Shown piece by piece: positions 25,206 through 33,203 of a stretch of DNA of 56,386 bases. The DNA comes from Papillibacter sp. (GTDB taxonomy: Bacteria; Bacillota; Clostridia; Oscillospirales; Oscillospiraceae). Below the pieces are notes generated by a model that saw only the letters and a program-made list of their open reading frames with translations, did not search any database and was not told where the DNA came from. The stretch is from positions 1-56,386 of the forward strand of contig DUPW01000002.1 in NCBI GenBank assembly GCA_012838125.1, written 5' to 3'. A program made the translations under genes and the position numbers. Each line of letters opens with the position of its first letter. Within the stretch, counting starts at the first letter, position 1.

Positions 25206-27131
25206 TTAATCGTCGATGCCGGGGGCAACGGTGGGCGTAGGGCCTGCATCGTCGCTGGCGATGTCTTTTTTCGGCGGCAGGGCGCCGTCATGCTCGCAGA
25301 GGTATTTGAACTCTTCACCGGTCATCGTCTCGTTTTCAAGCAGGTATTCGGCGGTGGCAACGAGCAGGTGCTTTTTCTCCGTGAGAATGTTCTCACAGCG
25401 CTTCATCGCCTCGTCGAAGATGCGCTTGACTTCCTCGTCGATGATGGCAGCCGTCTGTTCCGAGTAGCTCTTCGTCTGGGAGAAGTCCCGCCCGATGAAG
25501 ACGGAGTGGGAGCTGCTGTCGAAGGAGATGGGGCCGAGCCGCTCGCTCATGCCGTATTTCGTGACCATGGAGCGGGCGATGGCGCTGGCCTGTTGAATGT
25601 CGCCGGAGGCGCCGGTGGAGATATCGTCGAGAATGAGCTTTTCCGCCACCCGTCCGCCCAGAGCGGAGACGATACGCTCGAACATCTCGCTTCTGGAGTT
25701 GAAGGATTTGTCCTCCTCGGGGCGGTAAATCGTCATGCCGCCCGCCGCACCGTGGGGGATGATGGTGATATGGTGGACGGGGTCGGCGTGTTCGAGGAAA
25801 TAGGAGACGACGGCGTGGCCTGCTTCGTGATAAGCCGTAAGGCGGCGGTCTTTCTCGGTCACGACGCGGCTCTTCTTTTCCGGTCCGGCGAGGACCTTCA
25901 GCGTCGCTTTCTCAATCTCTAGCATGGAGATAAAGCGCTTGCCGCCGCGGGCGGCCAGAAGCGCCGCTTCGTTGAGGAGGTTTTCTAGGTCAGCACCGGT
26001 AAAGCCCGGCGTACCGCGGGCGATGCTCTTAAAGTCCACGTCCTCGCCCAGCATTTTGCCACGGGCGTGAACCTTCAGAATCTCCTCGCGACCCTTGATG
26101 TCCGGCAGACCCACGTAAATCTGGCGGTCAAACCGGCCGGGGCGGAGCAGGGCGTTGTCGAGGATGTCTGCGCGGTTTGTGGCGGCGATGACGATGACGC
26201 CTTCGTTGGAAGTGAAGCCGTCCATCTCCACCAGCAGCTGGTTGAGTGTCTGCTCACGCTCGTCATGCCCGCCGCCGAGTCCGGCGCCGCGCTGACGGCC
26301 CACCGCATCGATTTCGTCGATAAAGATGATGGCGGGGGAGAGCTTCTTGGCCTGATCGAACAAATCCCGGACGCGGGATGCGCCGACGCCCACATACAGC
26401 TCCACGAAATCAGAACCGGAAATGGAGAGGAACTGCACGCCCGCTTCACCGGCTACGGCTTTCGCCAGAAGGGTTTTACCCGTACCCGGCGGGCCCACCA
26501 GCAGGACGCCTTTCGGGATGCGGGCGCCCAGGGCGATATATTTCTGCGGGCCTTTCAGGTAATCGACGATTTCCTGAAGCTCCGCCTTTTCCTCGTCGGC
26601 ACCGGCCACGTCGGCAAAGGTGACTTTTCGTTTTTCTTCACTGGCAAGCCGCGTTCGGGCTTTGCCGAACTTCATAACGGATTTGTCGCCGCCCACGCCG
26701 GAGCGGTTCATCATCGCCATCCACAGGACGACGAAGACCACGATGATAACGGCGTAGGGGATAAAGCCCAGCCACCAGGGCGCCTGCCAGCCCACGTCGT
26801 AGTTGTAGTTAAACGTCTCGTCCGACATGAACATCTTGTCGATGAACTCGCGGTTGTCTTCATAGAAGATGGCAACGTCGTACAGCTCGTGGGTGAGAAT
26901 GTTGCTGCCGGTCTCGTCATCGTTCTCCTTGAGCTTTACGGTGAGCGTGTTTCCCTTAATGTGAAACGACTCAACCTTTTCCTCCACGAAAAAGCGGCGC
27001 ACCGTGGAGTAGGTGACAGGTTCACCGGTGCTCGGTTGGTTATTTAAAAGCAGCCAGACAACGGCGGCGAGCGTTAGCAGAACGAGGACATATATCATCG
27101 TGTCACGCGGGCTCTTGTTCTTTTGATTCAA
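25206..27131 (-). CDS. ftsH: ATP-dependent zinc metalloprotease FtsH
   Basis: A 641-residue membrane protease that degrades misfolded membrane and some soluble regulatory proteins. Two membrane helices (about 11-30 and 122-142) flank an extracytoplasmic domain. The AAA domain has Walker A GPPGTGKT near residue 210, Walker [10 protein letters not shown] and the second region of homology with [10 protein letters not shown]. The zinc site is HEAGH with a distal acidic residue. The start TTG 27131 precedes the first helix; the next Met (residue 12) would remove the charged N-terminal tail. Last gene of the operon. Confidence 0.96.
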   Translation of the reverse strand: MNQKNKSPRDTMIYVLVLLTLAAVVWLLLNNQPSTGEPVTYSTVRRFFVEEKVESFHIKGNTLTVKLKENDDETGSNILTHELYDVAIFYEDNREFIDKMFMSDETFNYNYDVGWQAPWWLGFIPYAVIIVVFVVLWMAMMNRSGVGGDKSVMKFGKARTRLASEEKRKVTFADVAGADEEKAELQEIVDYLKGPQKYIALGARIPKGVLLVGPPGTGKTLLAKAVAGEAGVQFLSISGSDFVELYVGVGASRVRDLFDQAKKLSPAIIFIDEIDAVGRQRGAGLGGGHDEREQTLNQLLVEMDGFTSNEGVIVIAATNRADILDNALLRPGRFDRQIYVGLPDIKGREEILKVHARGKMLGEDVDFKSIARGTPGFTGADLENLLNEAALLAARGGKRFISMLEIEKATLKVLAGPEKKSRVVTEKDRRLTAYHEAGHAVVSYFLEHADPVHHITIIPHGAAGGMTIYRPEEDKSFNSRSEMFERIVSALGGRVAEKLILDDISTGASGDIQQASAIARSMVTKYGMSERLGPISFDSSSHSVFIGRDFSQTKSYSEQTAAIIDEEVKRIFDEAMKRCENILTEKKHLLVATAEYLLENETMTGEEFKYLCEHDGALPPKKDIASDDAGPTPTVAPGIDD

Positions 27132-27203
27132 ACAGCTCTCACTTCTTTCATTATATCGTTTCCTTCAGCACAGGTCGGATTAGAGTGACCGCGTGCGATA
27201 ATT

Positions 27204-27740
27204 CTATGCATAAACCTCGGGTTTCAAGACGCCGATATACGGAAGGTTCCTGTACTGCTCGGCGTAGTCGAGTCCGTAACCGACGACAAAGGCGTCCTCG
27301 CAGGTGTAGCCCACATAATCGGCGGAAAAGGGCTTCTTGCGGCGGGCCGGTTTATCTAAAAACGTGCAGACTTTCACGGACGCCGGATTGAGTGATAGGA
27401 GATACTCCTTCAGGAAGTTGATGGTAACGCCCGAGTCGAGAATATCCTCCACCACAACCACGTCCCGCCCGGTAATATCCAGGCTGAGGGCCTTCGTGAG
27501 GGTGACGGTGCCGGTGGTCTCTGTTCCGGCGCCGTAGGAGGAGCAGGCGACGAACTCCATCTCGCAGTGTATGTCTAAAGCGCGCACAAGGTCGGCCAGA
27601 AAAACAAAAGAGCCTTTCAGAACGCCGATGAGAAGGGGATTTTTTCCGTTATAATCGGCGGATATCTGCTTTCCCAACTCCTTTACGCGCTTTTTAATGT
27701 CTTCTTCGGAAAAAAATACTTTCTCTATATCACGGTGCAT
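27204..27740 (-). CDS. hpt: hypoxanthine phosphoribosyltransferase
   Basis: A 178-residue type I phosphoribosyltransferase for purine salvage. The PRPP loop VVVVEDILDSGVT, the IGVLKGSFVFLADLVRAL start of the fold, and the C-terminal VGYGLDYAEQYRNLPYIG are standard for Hpt. GAGGAG seven bases before ATG 27740 fixes the start; it overlaps the end of tilS by 11 bases. The tilS-hpt-ftsH order is conserved across Firmicutes. Confidence 0.95.
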   Translation of the reverse strand: MHRDIEKVFFSEEDIKKRVKELGKQISADYNGKNPLLIGVLKGSFVFLADLVRALDIHCEMEFVACSSYGAGTETTGTVTLTKALSLDITGRDVVVVEDILDSGVTINFLKEYLLSLNPASVKVCTFLDKPARRKKPFSADYVGYTCEDAFVVGYGLDYAEQYRNLPYIGVLKPEVYA

Positions 27741-29085
27741 AAGAAATCTCCTCAAAAATTATTTCCAGCGCTGGACGTGCGGATACAGGAAAAGCACGAA
27801 TATCCTGTCCGATACCGCAGACTGCCAGCACGCCCTTTTCGTCCGCTACAACGGGGACGAGGGCACGCGAGCGTTTCGGAATTTTTTCTTCTATAAAAAG
27901 TCGTTTCAGCGACTTTGTGCCATTGCGGCCAAAAAGTGATATTTTATCGCCGGTTCGGCGCGGTCTGATGACAATGATACCATAAACACTGTCGAAGTTG
28001 AATAGAAAATTATTAAAGGTTTTATGAATTTTTTCAGGGGAAACGGTCTTACGCAGGGTAACGCGCAGCCCAAGCTCCGGAATCACTGCCGACTGTCCCG
28101 GCGTGAGTGATACGGGCTGAAAGGTTTTGGGTGATAAGCCGTCATCCCGTTCAAAGCGGAGCACGCCGTATTCAACAATCGCCGTCATACCCGGAACGCT
28201 CAGCTCGGATGACGCCGCCTTTTTCTCACACAGGGCAAGGACGGCGTCCGTCTGCTCCGCGGAGAGAGCGGTATCGGCGGCTAAGCGAATCACACGCGAG
28301 GACAGGGAATAGGGAAGGCCCGAAAGCTTCTCGCAGGGAATCTGCCCTTCCGGGCAGTTTTCCGTAAATAACGCTCGCGCCAGCTCCGATAGATACGCAT
28401 CGTCTTCCCGGAGCAGGCGGGAGGTGGTTAAAACGGTGCTGTGCAGGCGGGGATTCATCTCCCGCAGAAGGGGGATGACCCTGTGCCGCAGGCGGTTTCG
28501 CGTATAGACAGTCACCGCATTCGTGGAATCTTCCACATAATCCTGATTGCACTCTTTAAGGTACTCCAGTACATCCTCCCGCGTCAGGCACAGCATAGGG
28601 CGGATGATGTTGTCCCGTACCGGCGGGATGCCCGTAAGACCGCGCAATCCGGCGCCCCGCACAAGGTTTAATATAACCGTTTCCGTATTATCATCGGCAG
28701 TATGGGCCGTTGCAATAACATCAGCGCCGCATTTTCGCGCCGTTTCGCTGAGGAAATCATAGCGCAGCGCACGGGCCGTCTCCTCGATGCCGGCTTTTTT
28801 CACCGCAGCCGCGGCGCGCACGTCTGCCCCGCCGCAGTAGAAGGGAACGCCCAGCTTCTGGCACAGAGTGCGGACAAACGCCTCGTCCCGGTCCGACTCA
28901 TCGCCCCGCAGGCGGTGGTTAAAATGGGCGCAGGCAACGCGAAAACCGTGCGTTTCGGACAGGGCAATAAGAGCGCGGAGCAGGCAGACGGAGTCAGCGC
29001 CACCGGACACGGCGGCAAGGACCGTCCCGCCCCGTTGGGGGAGCATACTGTACTTATCGGCATAACGAGCCAGTTTTGTGAGCAT
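27730..29085 (-). CDS. tilS: tRNA(Ile)-lysidine synthetase
   Basis: A 451-residue N-type ATP pyrophosphatase that modifies the wobble cytidine of tRNA-Ile(CAU) to lysidine. The PP-loop motif SGGADS is at about residue 28. The segments AHFNHRLRGDESDRDE and ATAHTADDNTETVILNL are diagnostic, and the C-terminal TilS domain (RRTGDKISLFGRNGTKSLK) is intact. The ATG lies three bases after the dnaB stop, implying coupled translation. Confidence 0.95.
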   Translation of the reverse strand: MLTKLARYADKYSMLPQRGGTVLAAVSGGADSVCLLRALIALSETHGFRVACAHFNHRLRGDESDRDEAFVRTLCQKLGVPFYCGGADVRAAAAVKKAGIEETARALRYDFLSETARKCGADVIATAHTADDNTETVILNLVRGAGLRGLTGIPPVRDNIIRPMLCLTREDVLEYLKECNQDYVEDSTNAVTVYTRNRLRHRVIPLLREMNPRLHSTVLTTSRLLREDDAYLSELARALFTENCPEGQIPCEKLSGLPYSLSSRVIRLAADTALSAEQTDAVLALCEKKAASSELSVPGMTAIVEYGVLRFERDDGLSPKTFQPVSLTPGQSAVIPELGLRVTLRKTVSPEKIHKTFNNFLFNFDSVYGIIVIRPRRTGDKISLFGRNGTKSLKRLFIEEKIPKRSRALVPVVADEKGVLAVCGIGQDIRAFPVSARPALEIIFEEISYAP

Positions 29086-29088
29086 GGC

Positions 29089-30429
29089 TTACTCCGTATG
29101 GTATCGGTCGAGATTGGAATACATGGTGTACTCAGGATTCCACTGTAGCTCGATTTTTCCCGTCTCGCCACGGCGGTTTTTCAGAATGATGCACTCGGCG
29201 ATATTGTGCCGGTCGGTGTCTTTATTATAGTAATCGTCACGATATAGGCCGAGAACGATATCCGCGTCCTGCTCGATGGCGCCGGACTCCCGCAGATCCG
29301 AGAGCAGCGGGCGCTTGTCCTGGCGGGCTTCGTTGGCGCGGGACAGCTGAGACAGGCAGATAACGGGAACATTGAGCTCCTTTGCCATAATTTTAAGCAT
29401 TCTGGAGATATCCGATACCACCTGCGTGCGGTTTTCTCCGGCGTATTTCGTCGTCCCGCCGGCGCTCTGCATCAGCTGAAGGTAGTCGATGACCACAAGG
29501 CCGAGGTCGTTGACGCGCCGGCACTGGGCGTTCATATCGGCCACAGTGAGGGACGGGTTGTCGTTAATTAGGATATTGTAGCCGCTAAGCATGGCGGCGG
29601 CTTTGGCGAGGTCCCGCCAGTCATCTGCCGAGAGGCGGCCTGTCTGGAGCTTTTTATTGTCAATAAAACTCGCTGAGGAAAGGAGCCGGAGCGCCAGCTG
29701 TTCCCGGGACATCTCCAGCGAAAAGACGGCGACGGCTTTGCTCGTCACCTTCGCCACGTGGGTGGCGATATTGAGGGCGATGGACGTCTTACCCATACCG
29801 GGTCGGGAGGCGATGAGAATCAAGTCCGACTTGTTCAGACCGAGTATATGGCGGTCTAAATCGTCCAGCCCTGTGGGGTAGCCGGGGATGGAGCTGCCGC
29901 TTTTGGCCGCTTCGGAGAGCTGGGCGTAGACGTTCACGAGGATTTTCGAGATGGGCTCAAGGCCTGTGACGTTCCGGTCCTGCCGCAGGGCATAGATTCG
30001 CTTCTCCGCGGCTTCGAGAATGTCGGAGGCGGTTCCCGCCGCTTCGAGGGCGAGGGAGTGGATTTCACTGCCGGCGTCGGCAACATTGCGAAGAAGGGCC
30101 ATGTCCCGGACGATTTTCGCGTATTCCATGACGTTGGCCGCCGTGGGCGTCATGTTCACAAGGTCCAGCAGGTAGGCCGCGGAGCTTTCCGTGTAGACGC
30201 CGCTGATGCGCATGTGCTTGAGGACGGTGACGGGGTCTACCGTTTCGGCGTTAACGAACATGGAATAAATCGTCTCGAAAATATCCCGGTTAACCGGAGA
30301 ATAAAAGTCGGACGCCTTCAGCAAGCCGACGACGTCACCAATGCAGCGAGCATCGATGATCATGGAGCCGAGCACAGCCTGCTCGGCTTCGGCGCTGTGC
30401 GGCATGGAGCGCGCAAGAAGCTCATCCAA
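29089..30429 (-). CDS. dnaB: replicative DNA helicase
   Basis: A 446-residue hexameric helicase. The N-terminal DnaG-interacting domain (about 5-110) starts MPHSAEAEQAVLGSM. The RecA-like motor has Walker A ASRPGMGKTSIALN, IDYLQLM, and QDADIVLGLYRDDYY. The TTG start 30429 follows GGAGGG by seven bases. Its place after rplI is the typical Firmicutes arrangement. No intein or insertion is seen. Confidence 0.96.
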   Translation of the reverse strand: MDELLARSMPHSAEAEQAVLGSMIIDARCIGDVVGLLKASDFYSPVNRDIFETIYSMFVNAETVDPVTVLKHMRISGVYTESSAAYLLDLVNMTPTAANVMEYAKIVRDMALLRNVADAGSEIHSLALEAAGTASDILEAAEKRIYALRQDRNVTGLEPISKILVNVYAQLSEAAKSGSSIPGYPTGLDDLDRHILGLNKSDLILIASRPGMGKTSIALNIATHVAKVTSKAVAVFSLEMSREQLALRLLSSASFIDNKKLQTGRLSADDWRDLAKAAAMLSGYNILINDNPSLTVADMNAQCRRVNDLGLVVIDYLQLMQSAGGTTKYAGENRTQVVSDISRMLKIMAKELNVPVICLSQLSRANEARQDKRPLLSDLRESGAIEQDADIVLGLYRDDYYNKDTDRHNIAECIILKNRRGETGKIELQWNPEYTMYSNLDRYHTE

Positions 30430-30464
30430 GTTAAATCCCTCCGGTCAAAGCGTGTATGATTTCT

Positions 30465-30911
30465 TTATCCTTCCGTTACGAGAACGTTAATCGTGCCGGT
30501 TATTTCAAATCCGAGTTTACACTTGATTTCAAAGGCGCCGAAGGTCTTTATCGGCTCATCCTGCACGATTTTATTCTTTTCAATTGCGATTCCGCACTGC
30601 TCCTGGAGTGCGTCGGCAATCTCCTTCGACGTGACAGAGCCAAAGAGCTTGCCCGCGCCGCCGGCCTTCGCCTGAATACGCACCTGACAGGCTTTGAGCT
30701 TTTCAGCAACAGCCATGGCCTCCGCCTTATCTTCCTCCAGCTTCTTAAGGCGCGCCTTTTCCTTCAGCTTGGCGGCATTGATATTGTCCGCTGTGGCCTC
30801 CTTGGCGAGCTTGCGCGGGATGAGATAATTGCGCGCGTATCCGTCAGACACTTCAACAATCTGTCCCTTCTTACCGAGGGATTTAACGTCCTGTTCAAGA
30901 ATCAATTTCAT
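30465..30911 (-). CDS. rplI: 50S ribosomal protein L9
   Basis: A 148-residue L9. The N-terminal rRNA-binding domain MKLILEQDVKSLGKKGQIVEVSDGYARN is followed by NYLIPRKLA, then the long connecting helix rich in Ala, Lys and Glu, and a C-terminal domain with GKLFGSVTSKEIA. Length is normal. It sits between gdpP and dnaB as in Bacillus. Confidence 0.97.
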   Translation of the reverse strand: MKLILEQDVKSLGKKGQIVEVSDGYARNYLIPRKLAKEATADNINAAKLKEKARLKKLEEDKAEAMAVAEKLKACQVRIQAKAGGAGKLFGSVTSKEIADALQEQCGIAIEKNKIVQDEPIKTFGAFEIKCKLGFEITGTINVLVTEG

Positions 30912-30945
30912 CGGTCTTCCTCCAAAGTTTAAATCGTGTTTGGGT

Positions 30946-32952
30946 TTATGTGGCCTGCCCGCTTGAGGCGAGGTAATCGTCGATGGCTGTTTTCAGGCGC
31001 GTGAGCACTTCGGGAACAGTACTCTTCATGACCTGTCCGCCGGCGGTGGACTGGTTGCCGCCGCCCCCCAGCTTTTCGAGAATCAGCTGTACGTTCACCG
31101 TGCCGATGCTGCGGGCGGAGACGTTTACGTTCTCGCCGTCCGGCGAGACGACGAAGGAGGCCTCGATTCCTTCGATATTGAGCAGCTCGTCCGCCGTCTG
31201 GGCGATGATAATCCGCTTTTCCGGCTTTAATGAGCTGGCGATGGCGATGTCGTTTCGATAAATGCGAGCGTTTTGAATCAGCGCAAAGCGCTCGAGGGTC
31301 GTGTCAAAATCCTGCTGGAACAGGCGCTTGACCTCAATGGTGTCCGCCCCGGCGCGGCGCAGATAAGCGGCTGCGTCGAAGGTGCGGGAGCCGGTGCGGA
31401 TAGCAAAGCTCTTTGTGTCAAGTACAATTCCGGCGAGGAGCGCCTCGGCCTCCACCCGGAGAATATCCGACTGGTCCACTAGGTACTGCATCATCTCAAC
31501 CACAAGCTCCGAAGCCGATGAAGCGTAGGGCTCATGGAAGTTGAGGGTAGCGTTATCGATGAAGGTGGCCGCCCGGCGGTGATGGTCGATAACGGCCAGT
31601 TGGTTGAGGGAGAGCAGCAGTGACTCCGACTCCACCTGCTCCGGCCGGCTCGTGTCCACAACAACGAGAAGGCTTTTACTGTCAGCCATGAGCAGGGCGT
31701 CCTGCGCGGAGATGAAGGCGTCTTCGTAATCCGGCAGCTCCCTTAGGCGGGCAATGAGATTCCCCGCCACGGTCTTTTCCGTATCCAGCACGATGTACGC
31801 CCGCTTGCCCCGTTTGCGGGCGATGCAGAACACGCCTGCCGCAGCGCCCACGGTATCGAGGTCGGCGATGCGGTGCCCCATGACGAAGACCGCCGTGGCG
31901 TCGCTGATGAGCTCCCCGAAGGCGTTGGCCATGACGCGGGATTTGACCTTCGTGCGTTTTTCCATTTCGGTGGAGTGGCCGCCGTAAAACTCGTAGTTCG
32001 CCTTACTTTTGATGACGGCCTGGTCGCCGCCCCGGGAGAGAGCCATTTCGATGGCCATGGAGGCGAAGCGGTAATTTTCTTCAAAGCTCTCGCCATCTCT
32101 ACCAATGCCGATGCTGAGGGTGGCGTGCAGGCCGCCGAAGGTGGTGGATTCCCGAACGCTTTCCAGCAGGGAGAACTTGTCGGCGGCGAATTTGGCGATG
32201 TACCGGTCCTCAAAGATGTAAAGGTATCTGTCGCGATCCAGTTTACAGAGGATGCCGGAGCCTTCCTTCGCCCATTTATCAATCTTATCGTAGATGGCGG
32301 AGAGAAGCGCTGTCTTCTCTTTCTCGTCCGTGTTTTTGAAGAATTCGTCATAGTTGTCCAGAAGGATGATGGCGCAGACGGCGCGGGAGCCGAGGAATTC
32401 GTCGTACCGCTCGGCAAGGTCGGTGATGTCCACCCAGTACGTGGTGGCCATAATGCGCCCCGGCTGCCGCTCAGGGCGGAAGATGGTGCCGAAGACGCGA
32501 TAGCGCCGTCCGTTCATCTCCACAGGGGCGGGAGATTCCGTTTTGCCCTCCAAGAGCCACGCCGATGAAAAATCGGGGGAGAGGGCGCTGATGCGGTCGT
32601 CCTTCAAGCGGCGTTTGCTGCCGCTGGCGGCGATGAAATGGCTGTTCGCCCAGAGGATTTCCGTCGTATCGGGACGGAAAATCATCGCCGGGATGGGGAA
32701 GTTCGTAAGAGTCCCCGTGGATGCCGTTTGCAGGCTGCTCGTCATAGACTCGATGTATTCTTCAAGCTCTTTCGAGCGTTTTCGCGATGTAATCTGGAGA
32801 AAAACGGCCACGGCGATGGCCACAACGGCTTCGGCCACCGCAAGATAGCGGGCATATCCGCCAAGGAAATACGTCGCAACGGCAAAAATAAGGAGAAGGG
32901 TGAGATAAAGGCGGGTCTTCACCTGATACTTCTCCACGAGATGATAAAAAAT
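30946..32952 (-). CDS. gdpP: GdpP-type cyclic-di-AMP phosphodiesterase (likely ATT start)
   Basis: About 668 residues with the full GdpP order: two membrane helices near the N-terminus, a degenerate PAS-like region, a degenerate GGDEF region (CKLDRDRYLYIFED), and a DHH/DHHA1 phosphodiesterase with MGHRIADLDTVGAA, VVDTSRPEQV, VIDHHRR and GGGGNQSTAGG. It breaks down c-di-AMP, which controls potassium and wall homeostasis. An open frame back to TTG 33042 overlaps a good promoter, so the real start must be later. A perfect AAGGAGG at 32967-32961 is followed eight bases on by ATT 32952, while the nearest GTG (32937) is 23 bases away. I therefore propose ATT; GTG 32937 is the alternative. Confidence 0.9.
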   Translation of the reverse strand: MFYHLVEKYQVKTRLYLTLLLIFAVATYFLGGYARYLAVAEAVVAIAVAVFLQITSRKRSKELEEYIESMTSSLQTASTGTLTNFPIPAMIFRPDTTEILWANSHFIAASGSKRRLKDDRISALSPDFSSAWLLEGKTESPAPVEMNGRRYRVFGTIFRPERQPGRIMATTYWVDITDLAERYDEFLGSRAVCAIILLDNYDEFFKNTDEKEKTALLSAIYDKIDKWAKEGSGILCKLDRDRYLYIFEDRYIAKFAADKFSLLESVRESTTFGGLHATLSIGIGRDGESFEENYRFASMAIEMALSRGGDQAVIKSKANYEFYGGHSTEMEKRTKVKSRVMANAFGELISDATAVFVMGHRIADLDTVGAAAGVFCIARKRGKRAYIVLDTEKTVAGNLIARLRELPDYEDAFISAQDALLMADSKSLLVVVDTSRPEQVESESLLLSLNQLAVIDHHRRAATFIDNATLNFHEPYASSASELVVEMMQYLVDQSDILRVEAEALLAGIVLDTKSFAIRTGSRTFDAAAYLRRAGADTIEVKRLFQQDFDTTLERFALIQNARIYRNDIAIASSLKPEKRIIIAQTADELLNIEGIEASFVVSPDGENVNVSARSIGTVNVQLILEKLGGGGNQSTAGGQVMKSTVPEVLTRLKTAIDDYLASSGQAT

Positions 32953-33013
32953 CGCGGGCACCTCCTTACCAAGGCAGAACTTAAATGGGTTACTGCCGGA
33001 AGACTGATGGTTA

Positions 33014-33042
33014 ATTATATCAAATAAAAAATGGTAATACAA
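33014..33042 (-). promoter_or_regulatory. sigma-A promoter of the gdpP-ftsH operon
   Basis: On the minus strand TTGTAT (33042-33037) and TATAAT (33019-33014) are 17 bases apart. The start of transcription near 33007 leaves a leader of about 40 bases before AAGGAGG. A weaker plus-strand -10, TACAAT (33038-33043), overlaps the -35 box, so the two directions may compete. Confidence 0.85.
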
Positions 33043-33049
33043 TAGCAGG

Positions 33050-33203
33050 GTGCCGGCGCCTAACCCCCTCTATGGCGAAAAAGGGATAACCTGCACCGTG
33101 TCGGGAAATACTGATAGTCAGCCGGGTGACTGCCCTTTACGGAGCACCCGGTGGACTTATGCGCGGCTTTTTGCCGCTTTAAGACACGGAGGTACAGACA
33201 CTT
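33050..33203 (+). promoter_or_regulatory. structured GC-rich leader of the nucleotidyltransferase gene
   Basis: This untranslated region has several possible stems. GCAGG near 33045 pairs with CCTGC (33090-33094). GTCA/TGAC (33117-33120 and 33127-33130) and CCGGGTG/CACCCGG (33122-33128 and 33145-33151) are mutually exclusive. GCGGC/GCCGC with a TTTTT loop is at 33163-33177. CCGTGTC (33096-33102) can pair with GACACGG (33183-33189), whose last two bases belong to the ribosome-binding site GGAGG (33188-33192). I matched it to no known riboswitch class; in particular the c-di-GMP-I core GACGCAAAG is absent. Confidence 0.5.

Noticed and set aside
33050-33203. Cyclic-di-GMP riboswitch
   Set aside because: A GTCAGCCGGGTG stretch resembles the 3' part of that class, but the conserved GACGCAAAG core and the CAAACC segment are absent.
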